In this document: positions 9,181 to 15,797 of the stretch, piece by piece
Layout: every line of letters begins with the position of its first letter
Numbering within the stretch: the stretch's first letter is position 1
Assembly (NCBI GenBank): GCA_903864435.1
Contig: CAIPFY010000075.1
Location: 1 to 43,607 of the forward strand
Length of the DNA stretch: 43,607 bases
Reading direction: 5' to 3'
Source: an uncultured Chloroflexota bacterium
Lineage (GTDB): Bacteria; Chloroflexota; Anaerolineae; Aggregatilineales; Phototrophicaceae
Program-made: the position numbers and the translations under genes
The notes under the pieces: generated by a model
Databases searched by the model: none
Told to the model about the DNA's origin: nothing
What the model saw: the letters and a program-made list of their open reading frames with translations, nothing else

Positions 9181-9464
9181 CGATGCGCTATCCGGGAATA
9201 GTACGCCGATTAGAACACTTTCTGAAGCAGGACTTGAACCTGCGACCCCCCAGGCTACAACTGGATGCGCTGCCACTGCGCCATAACAGAAAGTGCTCAA
9301 ATCGAGGTGCTATTTCGTAACAATGCATCGGTGCGCTATCCGGGAATAGTACGCCGATTAGAACACTTTCCGAAGCGAGAGGTAATCCTACCGCAGATTC
9401 CTCTACAGCTACCACTGCAACAGAAAGTACTCTAATCGAGGTGCTATTTCGTAACAACGTATCG
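9181..9464. repeat. Tandem pair of imperfect palindromic units
   Basis: Unit 1 (9181-9330) and unit 2 (9331-9464) are direct repeats in their flanks. GCGCTATCCGGGAATAGTAC followed by GCCGATTAGAACACTTTC is identical in both, as is ATCGAGGTGCTATTTCGTAACAA near the other end apart from nearby point changes. The centres are unrelated and differ in length (about 62 and 46 bases), so the arms look like a conserved frame holding variable inserts. Confidence 0.85.
9219..9291 (-). tRNA. tRNA-like domain, anticodon GUA (Tyr) in a class I shape; probably not a normal tRNA
   Basis: Read on the minus strand, 73 bases fold as a cloverleaf: D arm GCGC-AGTGGCA-GCGC, anticodon stem TCCAG/CTGGG around loop TTGTAGC (anticodon GTA), a 5-base variable loop GGGTC, and a perfect T arm GCAGG-TTCAAGT-CCTGC. 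The acceptor (TTCTGTT/TTCAGAA) has two U-U mismatches next to the junction, then continues outwards as the long hairpin stem. No CCA is encoded. Bacterial tRNA-Tyr normally has a long variable arm and A37; this one has neither (G37). A tRNA-like structure or pseudo-tRNA is more likely than a working tRNA-Tyr. Confidence 0.4.
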
Positions 9465-9478
9465 CCTCAATTAGTGCA

Positions 9479-9507
9479 ATATTATCGAATATTCCGAGAT
9501 GCGTCAA
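9479..9507 (-). promoter_or_regulatory. Strong sigma-70-type promoter of the tandem-hairpin RNA
   Basis: On the minus strand TTGACG (9507-9502) and TAATAT (9484-9479) are separated by exactly 17 bases. This is close to consensus and the -10 box ends 15 bases before the first repeat unit, so transcription would start about 7 bases before the unit. No protein gene lies downstream on this strand until well past the terminator. Confidence 0.65.
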
Positions 9508-9796
9508 GAGCGAGTTTTGGGTGATTATAGAGGATTAATCTGTACGATGCTTATCTTGCGCTCTTGGTGGATGAGCATGTTCATACTGCACGGTTTTTAG
9601 TCAAATGAGTGGTTTCTAACAATCAGTCTTTCCAATCCCCCAAAAACTGGCGGATACCCATCGGGCGAAACGGGTTTATGCTTAGAGTCGGGGTGCGTGG
9701 CGTTGTGCCGCGCAACCCGATGTGTTCAGTGTGCGTATATACACGTAAGCAGCCGCGCAGGGGATGAACCTGCGACGACGTTGGGAAAAGTTCGCC
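9508..9796. other. Intergenic region upstream of the sigma factor operon
   Basis: Nearly 290 bases with no supported gene. It must contain the promoter of the sigma operon on the plus strand. I see no clear sigma-70 pair; an autoregulated ECF-type promoter is possible, but its consensus is unknown for this organism. Confidence 0.4.
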
Positions 9797-10390
9797 ATGT
9801 CTGACCCGAACACTGTGCAGTGGGTGACAGCCGCCTTACAGGGCGACCAAGATGCCTTTGCCGATCTGGTTTATGCCTATCAAGATTCGGTCTACAACCT
9901 GTGTTACCGGATGCTGGGGGAGCGCGTAGAAGCTGAGGATGCGGCACAGGAAGCCTTTTTACGCGCCTATTTGAACCTGCAACGCTATGACCCGCAGCGC
10001 CCATTCAAAACGTGGTTGCTGAGTATCGCATCCAACTATTGTATAGACCGGTTGCGCCGCCGTCGCCTGCAATGGATGTCGTTGGATGACGAGCCAACGG
10101 CGGATCGGCTGGCGTTGAGCAGCGACGAGCCAGAGCCGGAACATGCCACGCTCACCCGCGAACATAGCGCGGCGGTGCAGGCGTTGTTGAACGAACTCAG
10201 CCCGGATTATCGCGCTGTGGTGGTGCTGCGTTACTGGTACGACTATTCGTATGTGGAAATCGCGGACATGATGGATACGACCGAGAGCGCCGTGAAAAGC
10301 CGCCTGTTTCGCGCCCGTCAGGCGCTGGCGGATAAACTGGGCGACGAACAGGCCGCCCGCTTGGGTAAGCCGCTGATGGAGGGCTTGTAG
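9797..10390 (+). CDS. ECF-type RNA polymerase sigma factor
   Basis: A 197-residue sigma-70 family protein of the extracytoplasmic-function type. Region 2 runs from about residue 15 to 90 (DAFADLVYAYQDSVYNLCYRMLG, EDAAQEAFLRAYLNLQRYDPQRPFKTWLLSIASNYCIDRLRRRR), then a short acidic linker, and region 4 with LSPDYRAVVVLRYWYDYSYVEIADMMDTTESAVKSRLFRARQAL, the helix-turn-helix that reads the -35 element. I preferred the ATG at 9797 over 9764 because the family begins near there; the binding site is weak for both. The anti-sigma gene starts one base after the stop, so the two are co-expressed. Confidence 0.93.
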   Translation: MSDPNTVQWVTAALQGDQDAFADLVYAYQDSVYNLCYRMLGERVEAEDAAQEAFLRAYLNLQRYDPQRPFKTWLLSIASNYCIDRLRRRRLQWMSLDDEPTADRLALSSDEPEPEHATLTREHSAAVQALLNELSPDYRAVVVLRYWYDYSYVEIADMMDTTESAVKSRLFRARQALADKLGDEQAARLGKPLMEGL

Positions 10391-10391
10391 C

Positions 10392-10928
10392 ATGGCGAAT
10401 GAACAGCGAAAGCGGCTGATGCAGGAGGCGCTGGATTCCGAACGCCAGCACGCACAGCGCCAGCATCTTGATCTGGACGCGGAAAGTACCGCCGAGTTCA
10501 GCCGCCTGAAGCAGGTGGATACGCTGCTGCGGACTGCCCCGTTTGAACGCGCTCCGGCGCGGTTGGCGCTGGGTATCATGGCAAAACTGGCGCAGGCTGT
10601 CCAGCAGCCGATGACGCATATCAGCGGGTTGGCGCTGGCGTTGGGGCTGGCGCTGGTGATGCTGATTACGCTGCCGGTGCTGATCGGCGGGTTGAGCCTG
10701 TTTTTGGGCGCGGCGGGGAGCGCTGCCGCTTTGAACGTGCTGCTCCAGCAAATTGTGAACCTGCTGGCTTCGGCGGTGGCGGTGCTGGATGGCTTCGTGC
10801 AGGGGGCGCAACAGGTGGTTAGCGAGTATCCGGTGGCGCCGGCGCTGCTGCTGTCCGTCGCGCCGCTGGTACTGTTCTGGCTGATGCGAGTCTGGCAAAA
10901 ACGGGATTCGGATGAAGGGGAAGAATGA
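10392..10928 (+). CDS. Probable membrane anti-sigma factor
   Basis: A 178-residue protein with a charged cytoplasmic N-terminus of about 75 residues (EFSRLKQVDTLLRTAPFERAPARLALGIMAKL, typical of the region that follows the sigma-binding helices), then two or three membrane segments (GLALALGLALVMLITLPVLIGG; a hydrophobic middle; APALLLSVAPLVLFWLM) and an acidic tail. No HxxxCxxC zinc motif is present, so it is not a ZAS-type anti-sigma. The function rests mainly on position: it begins one base after the sigma gene and overlaps the next start codon (TGATG). Confidence 0.65.
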   Translation: MANEQRKRLMQEALDSERQHAQRQHLDLDAESTAEFSRLKQVDTLLRTAPFERAPARLALGIMAKLAQAVQQPMTHISGLALALGLALVMLITLPVLIGGLSLFLGAAGSAAALNVLLQQIVNLLASAVAVLDGFVQGAQQVVSEYPVAPALLLSVAPLVLFWLMRVWQKRDSDEGEE

Positions 10929-11092
10929 TGCGGATAGATAATCGCACGCTGATGCTAGTCGCGCTGGCGCTGTTGCTCGTGATGGTGGTGTTCAATCCCG
11001 GCAGCATCAAGTCCATGCTGGATACGGTTGAATCGCTGGTGATGATCGCACTGGGGAGCGTGGCGACCCTATATCTGTGGAAACGGCTATGA
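10928..11092 (+). CDS. Small membrane protein, 54 residues
   Basis: The ATG at 10928 overlaps the anti-sigma stop (ATGATG context), and the stop at 11090-11092 overlaps the next ATG at 11089 (ATGA), so the frame is locked into the operon on both sides. The product MRIDNRTLMLVALALLLVMV continues with a short loop (FNPGSIKSM) and a second hydrophobic stretch ending LYLWKRL: two membrane helices. I do not recognise a family. The tight coupling suggests a subunit or regulator of the sigma/anti-sigma/bactofilin-like system. Confidence 0.75.
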   Translation: MRIDNRTLMLVALALLLVMVVFNPGSIKSMLDTVESLVMIALGSVATLYLWKRL

Positions 11093-12234
11093 GCAAGCTG
11101 CGGAATTTTCTTATCCTCGGCGGGTTTATCCTCGCCACGTTCGCTCTGGCCTCATGGGTGCGCGGGCGGGTGGAGTCGCCTCCTACCACCGATGCCCTCG
11201 TTGAAGGCATTCTCATCACCGACCATTATCAATTGACGGGGACGCTCGATCAATCGCTGGTGGTGGCGGCGGATACGGCGGCGCTGGCGGAGTCGGCGCG
11301 GGTGTTTGGCGACGCGGCGCTGGTCGGGCGTTCAGGCGTGACGGTGGACGGGCAGGTGCAGGGCGATCTGACCGCGATGGGCGAGACGTTCATGCTCAGT
11401 TCAGGGGCGCACGTCGGCGGGGCGCTGTCCTTCATGGGGCATAGCGCCACCGTGAACGGCACGGTTGAGGGCGACCTGACGCTGGTAGCCGAGCAGATCA
11501 TGCTGGGGCCGCAAGCGCACATCAGCGGGCGAATCGCGGCTTGCGGCGGGCAGGTGGACGATCAGCGGGTGGATGTGGCGGCGCTGCCACCGTGCAGTCA
11601 GTCCGATTTGATGCCGCGTTTCGAGGCGTTGCAATCGCTGGCGCAGGTCGGCGCAGGCGGATTTTCGTCCGGCGGGGCGCTGGCCTCGTTCTCGTCGGCC
11701 TTCGTGCTGGCGGGGCTGACGGCGCTGCTGGCGGCGGCTTTCCCGCGCCGTGTGCGGTTGGCGATGGAAGCGGTGCGGGCTGCTCCCGGCTATTTGACGG
11801 GCGCGGGCTGCTTGACGTTGTTCGGGTTGGCGGGATTCGGGCTGTTGGCGCTGCTGGTGCTGGCCTTTGTGCCGCCGTTAGGGTTGATTTTGCTGCTGGC
11901 GGCGGCGGCGCTGTTCGTGCTGCTGGTTGCGGCGCTGGTGATGGGCTGGGTGGTGCTGGCGGCGGCGGTGGGCGACTGGATAGCGCGGAAGTTCGGCGCT
12001 CAGACTGTGCCGCCGCTGATGACCGCTGCTCTGGGCAGCATGACACTGACGCTGGCGTTGAACGGGCTGGTGTTTCTGCCGTTCGGCGGGCTGGTGGCGC
12101 TGGTGAGCGGCGTGCTGCTGGGGTTGATCGGAGTGGGCGCGGTCTACCGCACACGCATGGGCGGGCGGCGCTTGGATGAGGCGCATTTGGAAATTGGGGC
12201 AGCCCTCACCCCCAACCCCTCTCCCAACCGCTGA
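11089..12234 (+). CDS. Bactofilin-like membrane protein with repeat-derived C-terminus
   Basis: A 381-residue protein. One N-terminal membrane helix (residues 8-24) precedes a beta-helical segment of short repeats (VFGDAALVGRSGVTVDGQVQGDL, GAHVGGALSFMGHSATVNGTVEGDL, PQAHISGRIAACGG), the polymer-forming pattern of bactofilins. A C-terminal half with four hydrophobic helices follows (about 200-365). Start at 11089 is set by the ATGA overlap with the small gene upstream. The last residues EIGAALTPNPSPNR come from an inserted element; the original end, reading RRLDEAHLLRG and stop, survives downstream at 12346-12381. Role inferred: envelope scaffold controlled by the sigma operon. Confidence 0.75.
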   Translation: MSKLRNFLILGGFILATFALASWVRGRVESPPTTDALVEGILITDHYQLTGTLDQSLVVAADTAALAESARVFGDAALVGRSGVTVDGQVQGDLTAMGETFMLSSGAHVGGALSFMGHSATVNGTVEGDLTLVAEQIMLGPQAHISGRIAACGGQVDDQRVDVAALPPCSQSDLMPRFEALQSLAQVGAGGFSSGGALASFSSAFVLAGLTALLAAAFPRRVRLAMEAVRAAPGYLTGAGCLTLFGLAGFGLLALLVLAFVPPLGLILLLAAAALFVLLVAALVMGWVVLAAAVGDWIARKFGAQTVPPLMTAALGSMTLTLALNGLVFLPFGGLVALVSGVLLGLIGVGAVYRTRMGGRRLDEAHLEIGAALTPNPSPNR

Positions 12235-12344
12235 GTACAGCTAGGAGAGGGGAGGAATGCCGTGTCCGCTTGCTTTACCCCCTTCGCCATGACGCGCAAC
12301 GGAAGAGAGTAGGGGATGAGGGTTTATATCCCCCAAATCCGAAT
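12190..12344. mobile_element. MITE-like element, copy B, inserted at the 3' end of the bactofilin-like gene
   Basis: A 155-base non-coding insert flanked by a perfect 25-base direct duplication (12165-12189 and 12345-12369). Its ends are imperfect inverted repeats (AAATTGGGG near the left end, CCCCAAAT near the right end) and 12204-12320 resembles copy A at 7392-7506. The duplication contains the codons RRLDEAHL; after the right copy the frame runs on to LRG and TAA (12379-12381), the likely pre-insertion end of the gene. Confidence 0.8.
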
Positions 12345-12431
12345 GCGGCGCTTGGATGAGGCGCATTTGTTGCGGGGGTAAGTATCGGTTATCCTCAATC
12401 TATCTTTCATGGATAGCGCGAGGAGTGAAAA

Positions 12432-13163
12432 ATGATGCTGCGCCGTCTCATCATCCTGTTGATGTGTTTGTTTGTGGGGGCAGCTTTTGCCGCCGCGCAA
12501 GAGACTCCCGGTGTTATGGTAGATGTGGGCGAGAGCGATACGCTCGTCTCGATTGCCGAACGCACGGGGACAACGGTGGACTGCCTGCGTACTGCCAACG
12601 GCCTCGCGGCGGATGCCACACTGGAAGGGTTGAGCCGGTTGTTCGTGCCGGACGCTTGCGCGGCAGTTGAGTCCACTGGCGATCAGGGCGGCGGCGCGAC
12701 CACCACCACCGTGACCCCTTTGAGCGACCAGTCGTATGTGGTGAAGGCCGGCGACCGGCTGACCCGAATCGCGCAGCAGTTTGGCGTGACGGTGCAGTGC
12801 ATCGTGGATAGCAACGCCATCGCCGACCCGAATTTGATCTACCCCGGTCAGGTGTTGCTGATAACCACCGCCTGTCAGGGTGGCGGCGGCGGCGTGACCA
12901 CCATGACGACAGCGAGTGCCACGACAGAACCCGCCCTCGCCTGCCGCTTTGACCACAACGCGGGACGCAGTGCCCCCGGCAACCTGTACACCGTGCAGTC
13001 GGGCGACTTGCTGGACTTCATCGCCTGCGATTTCAATGTGGATTTGACGTGCTTGCTGGCGTCCAACCCGGAGATTACCCATCGCAGCCGGATCGCGGTC
13101 GGGCAGGTGTTGGTGATTAATCGCGCTTGCCCGATCTGGACGGACGCGACGCGCCCGCGTTAG
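12432..13163 (+). CDS. Exported LysM-repeat protein
   Basis: A 243-residue secreted protein. The signal peptide (residues 1-22) ends AAFAAAQ. Three LysM-type modules follow: a degenerate one near residues 30-75 (GESDTLVSIAERTGTTVDCLRTANGL), a good one near 98-145 (YVVKAGDRLTRIAQQFGVTVQCIVDSN, IYPGQVLLI) and a third near 180-235 (YTVQSGDLLDFIACDFNVDLTCLLASNPEI, IAVGQVLVI). LysM domains bind N-acetylglucosamine polymers such as peptidoglycan. Each module has a Cys inside and one near its end, probably forming disulfides. AGGAG precedes the ATG by 9 bases. It has no catalytic domain. Confidence 0.88.
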   Translation: MMLRRLIILLMCLFVGAAFAAAQETPGVMVDVGESDTLVSIAERTGTTVDCLRTANGLAADATLEGLSRLFVPDACAAVESTGDQGGGATTTTVTPLSDQSYVVKAGDRLTRIAQQFGVTVQCIVDSNAIADPNLIYPGQVLLITTACQGGGGGVTTMTTASATTEPALACRFDHNAGRSAPGNLYTVQSGDLLDFIACDFNVDLTCLLASNPEITHRSRIAVGQVLVINRACPIWTDATRPR

Positions 13164-13179
13164 CACCGCCGTATGAACG

Positions 13180-13218
13180 ACAGAGGGGACGCTGCGCGTG
13201 GTGTGCAGCCGCCCCCTG
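13180..13218. terminator. Possible terminator between convergent genes
   Basis: Between the LysM gene and the isocitrate dehydrogenase gene (66 bases), ACAGAGGGG and CCCCCTGT can pair with CGCTGC/GCAGCCG as an imperfect inner stem. No long T run is present, so confidence is low. Confidence 0.3.
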
Positions 13219-13228
13219 TGTCTATCCT

Positions 13229-14680
13229 TTACTGCCCCTGTCCCAGCGAATAGCCGGGAATGCCGTCGAAGTTGCAGAGGTGTTCGGTCTTGATGAAGTC
13301 GAAACCCGCATCGGAGAGCTTGCCGAGCAGTTCCACGATCTGCCCGTGCTTGAGGGGCGCGTTGTCCTTGCTCATGTAGCGGCAGCGCCAGTGATCCACG
13401 CAGAAGGTTTCGGCAGCGCCCTTAGGCCACACTTTCTGACCGCGATTGCTAATCATCGCCAGATCAAAGCCGTCATGGTTGACCTTCAATAACTGTTCGC
13501 CTAGCACGTTCGGATTGCGGTCGGCTTCGTCCCACGCGAGGAAGATGTCCACGCCCACCGTGTCCTTCTTGGCGGGGGCACGCACGCTGACCGCCGCGCC
13601 GGGGGGGATGCTGTCGCCGTTGGCGTAGCTGACCGGCTTGAGCGTCTGCGGTTGCTGACCGAGGCGGGCGATGATCGCCTCGCCAAACTCCTTCGTCCCC
13701 ACCTTCTGCTTGCTCACGCCGTCGCGGAAGATGTCGTAGGTATGCACTCCGTCCTCGACGGTACGCAGCCATGCGTTGTGAACGCGCTCCGCCACGTCCG
13801 GTTGACCGATGTGTACCATCATCATCACGCCCGCCAGCAGCAGGCCGGACGGGTTGGCGAGGTTCTGACCGGCGCGGCGCGGGGCGCTGCCGTGAATGGC
13901 CTCGAACATGGCGGCGTGCTGCCCGATGTTCGCCGACCCCGCCAGCCCGACAGAGCCGGCAATCTGTGCTGCCACGTCCGACAGGACATCGCCGTACAGG
14001 TTGGGCAGCACAAGGACATCGAACATTTCTGGCGTGTCGGCCATCTTCGCCGCGCCGATGTCCACGATCCAGTGCTCTTTTTCCAGTTCAGGATATTCCA
14101 CGCCGATCTCGTCAAAGACCTTGTGGAACAAGCCGTCGGTCAGCTTCATGATGTTGTCTTTGGTGAAGGCCGTCACCTTCTTGCGGTTGTTGCGCCGCGC
14201 ATACTCGAAAGCGTAGCGCACGATCTTCTCGCAACCGGGGCGGGTGATGAGCTTCAAGCACTGGTAGACCTCATCCGTCTGGCGGTGTTCGATGCCCGCG
14301 TACAGGTCTTCCTCGTTCTCGCGGATAATCACGATGTCCATGATCGGATGCTTGGTTTTGATGAACGGCGAATAGCTGACGCAGGGGCGCACGTTGGCGT
14401 ATAGGCCGAGCGTCTTGCGGGTGGTGACGTTGATGCTCTTGAAGCCCGTCCCCTGCGGCGTGGTCAGCGGCGCTTTGTAGAACACCTTGGTGCGGCGTAG
14501 CGAGTCCCATGCTGCCGGTTCGATGCCGGCGGTGTTGCCCGCCATGTAAATCTTCTCGCCCACCACGATTTCTTCGATGTCGATCTGCGCCCCCGCCGCC
14601 TGCAACACCTGCAAGCTGGCCGCCATAATCTCCGGGCCGATGCCATCCCCATACGCCACTGTGATCGGTGTCTTGCTCAT
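13229..14680 (-). CDS. icd: NADP-type isocitrate dehydrogenase, long form
   Basis: A 483-residue cytoplasmic TCA-cycle enzyme that oxidises isocitrate to 2-oxoglutarate. The isopropylmalate/isocitrate dehydrogenase fold is clear: VAYGDGIGPEI at the N-terminus, FKSINVTTRKTLGLYANVRP (substrate Ser and Arg residues), IIRENEEDLYAGIEH, LVLPNLYGDVLSDVAAQIAG with metal-binding Asp residues, and AIHGSAPRRAGQNLANPSG. A C-terminal extension of about 140 residues is found in the Thermus/Rickettsia-type enzymes. The ATG at 14680 starts MSKTPITVAYG; an upstream ATG at 14728 would lie in the leader hairpin region and is unlikely. Confidence 0.92.
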   Translation of the reverse strand: MSKTPITVAYGDGIGPEIMAASLQVLQAAGAQIDIEEIVVGEKIYMAGNTAGIEPAAWDSLRRTKVFYKAPLTTPQGTGFKSINVTTRKTLGLYANVRPCVSYSPFIKTKHPIMDIVIIRENEEDLYAGIEHRQTDEVYQCLKLITRPGCEKIVRYAFEYARRNNRKKVTAFTKDNIMKLTDGLFHKVFDEIGVEYPELEKEHWIVDIGAAKMADTPEMFDVLVLPNLYGDVLSDVAAQIAGSVGLAGSANIGQHAAMFEAIHGSAPRRAGQNLANPSGLLLAGVMMMVHIGQPDVAERVHNAWLRTVEDGVHTYDIFRDGVSKQKVGTKEFGEAIIARLGQQPQTLKPVSYANGDSIPPGAAVSVRAPAKKDTVGVDIFLAWDEADRNPNVLGEQLLKVNHDGFDLAMISNRGQKVWPKGAAETFCVDHWRCRYMSKDNAPLKHGQIVELLGKLSDAGFDFIKTEHLCNFDGIPGYSLGQGQ

Positions 14681-14714
14681 GTCCTCAACCCCCCTCTTGG
14701 GTATGAAATAAAAA

Positions 14715-14760
14715 TAGGCCAACGTCAACTCCCGAAACTTCGGGAATTCACGTTGGCCTA
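14715..14760 (-). terminator. Terminator-like hairpin in the leader of icd
   Basis: Outer 11-bp stem TAGGCCAACGT/ACGTTGGCCTA and inner 7-bp stem TCCCGAA/TTCGGGA, separated by a small internal loop. On the minus strand the hairpin is followed by TTTTTATTT, then 24 bases to the icd start codon. It could be an attenuator of icd, or could stop antisense readthrough coming from the copper genes. Confidence 0.65.
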
Positions 14761-14937
14761 CTGAACAGCTAGTCTAATGGACTGTCTGCGCGGTCTGCCG
14801 CGACTCATTTGTCACGAACACGGATAGGATAACGGCAATCGCGGGATTTGTACAGCCCTATTAAACCAACACTCATCTTGTTTATTGAGGTGGGCTGTTG
14901 TTGTATACTGAAAACAGGGGTGAGGAGGTGAAAAGGT

Positions 14938-15121
14938 ATGACGACTACTGAACTGTATGAACAAATATTAGCGCAAGTACTCCAACTACCCCCCCCGTGA
15001 GCGATTGCATCTGATCGCGCAGATAGCTTTATCTGTTGAGCGTGAACTCCAAATGATAACACTCGCTGCTCAATCGCCTGCTGAGGGCAATCTGGCGATT
15101 GACACCGAAGAATCAGGCTGA
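14938..15121 (+). pseudogene. Frameshifted antitoxin-like gene with a run of eight C
   Basis: A perfect AGGAGGTG Shine-Dalgarno stands 7 bases before an ATG. The frame starts MTTTELYEQILAQVLQLPP and stops after 20 codons, just past CCCCCCCC (14989-14996). With seven C instead of eight it continues PRERLHLIAQIALSVERELQ and on to a TGA at 15119-15121, a 61-residue protein of the same style as the antitoxin encoded next (compare LPPRERLHLIAQ with LTPQEREDLLIQ). A TATACT box lies at 14904-14909. It could be a true mutation, a phase-variable gene, or a sequencing error. Confidence 0.7.
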
Positions 15122-15142
15122 TGGGCATGGAGGATGCAGACC

Positions 15143-15403
15143 ATGACGGTTATGGAGATTGTGGAACAGGCGAAAAAACTCACGCCGCAAGAGCGAGAGG
15201 ATTTGCTCATTCAGTTGCAGGCGCTACTCACAGATGCACCCTCATCCAGCATTCCCAAAACGGGCGCTGAAATCGTTGCATGGCTGGAGGCGGTAGAAGC
15301 GCCACTCGATTTGCTGGTGGATGAGCATATCGAAGACCCGACAGAATGGGTGAAGGCGCAGCGGCAGAAGCGGCAGCTTAAGATTTGGGGCGAGGATGGA
15401 TGA
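15143..15403 (+). CDS. VapB-like antitoxin
   Basis: An 86-residue protein: MTVMEIVEQAKKLTPQERED, then a Leu/Gln-rich helix, and an acidic, Trp-containing C-terminal tail (EHIEDPTEWVKAQRQKRQ) that would wrap the toxin. The N-terminus resembles small helical DNA-binding antitoxins found beside PIN toxins. I chose 15143 because GGAGG lies 9 bases before it and directly touches the other candidate ATG at 15134. The stop overlaps the toxin start (ATGA), which supports a toxin-antitoxin pair. Confidence 0.75.
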   Translation: MTVMEIVEQAKKLTPQEREDLLIQLQALLTDAPSSSIPKTGAEIVAWLEAVEAPLDLLVDEHIEDPTEWVKAQRQKRQLKIWGEDG

Positions 15404-15780
15404 TGGATGCGATTGTGGATACTACCGTCATCGTTCATCTGCTGCGGCGCTATAAGCCTGCTTTGGCGTGGTTCAAGGCAGATTTAATTTGTGGCGTGAC
15501 TTCGACAACATGGATGGAAGTGATGGCTGGCGCGACCAGTAAAGCCAGTCAAGCTCATTCGAGAGAGATGCTTGTGCAGTTCGACCTGCTCTATCCCACA
15601 GCGGACGATCAACGGTGGGCGATGGCGCAGTTGGAACGTTTCCAGTTCAGCCACCACATCGGCAAGGAGGACTGCCTGATCGCTTCGGTAGCCCACCGCC
15701 TGCAAGTGCCGCTGTACACGCACAACCTCAAGAATATGCAACTCCTGCTTGGCGGCCTCGCCCTTCAGCCGTACCCTTAA
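15400..15780 (+). CDS. vapC: PIN-domain ribonuclease toxin, VapC-like
   Basis: A 126-residue PIN domain. The acidic active-site residues are seen in MDAIVDTTVIVHLL (first Asp), TTWMEVMAG (Glu) and GKEDCLIASVAHRLQVPLYTHNLKN (Asp, then Thr/His/Asn at the fourth position). VapC enzymes cleave tRNA or rRNA in a Mg-dependent way and are held inactive by the antitoxin encoded just upstream. The start codon overlaps the antitoxin stop, so translation is coupled. It converges with the di-heme enzyme gene 17 bases further on. Confidence 0.87.
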   Translation: MMDAIVDTTVIVHLLRRYKPALAWFKADLICGVTSTTWMEVMAGATSKASQAHSREMLVQFDLLYPTADDQRWAMAQLERFQFSHHIGKEDCLIASVAHRLQVPLYTHNLKNMQLLLGGLALQPYP

Positions 15781-15797
15781 CCGCCCGAACTCCCGCG

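Larger units (their letters stand above)
9113..9472 (-). ncRNA. Unassigned non-coding RNA gene with two tandem long-hairpin units
   Basis: The minus strand has a full transcription unit without a protein: promoter 9479-9507, expected start near 9472, two tandem units (9464-9331, then 9330-9181) and the terminator at 9113-9142. In each unit 44-base arms at both ends pair with each other. In the inner 18 base pairs (ending ACTTTCTG / CAGAAAGT) unit 2 pairs at all 18 positions (15 Watson-Crick, 3 G-U) and unit 1 at 17. The G-U pairs exist only if the minus strand is the RNA, which supports that direction. The tips differ: unit 1 carries a tRNA-like domain, unit 2 a shorter tip with the stem AGAGG/CCTCT. 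I do not recognise the family. Alternatives are an odd tRNA operon or a decayed mobile element. Confidence 0.6.

Noticed and set aside
9181-9464. Possible CRISPR or simple tandem duplication of a tRNA gene
   Set aside because: Only two units with long imperfect palindromic arms and unrelated centres; unit 2 does not fold as a tRNA, so plain tRNA duplication does not explain it.
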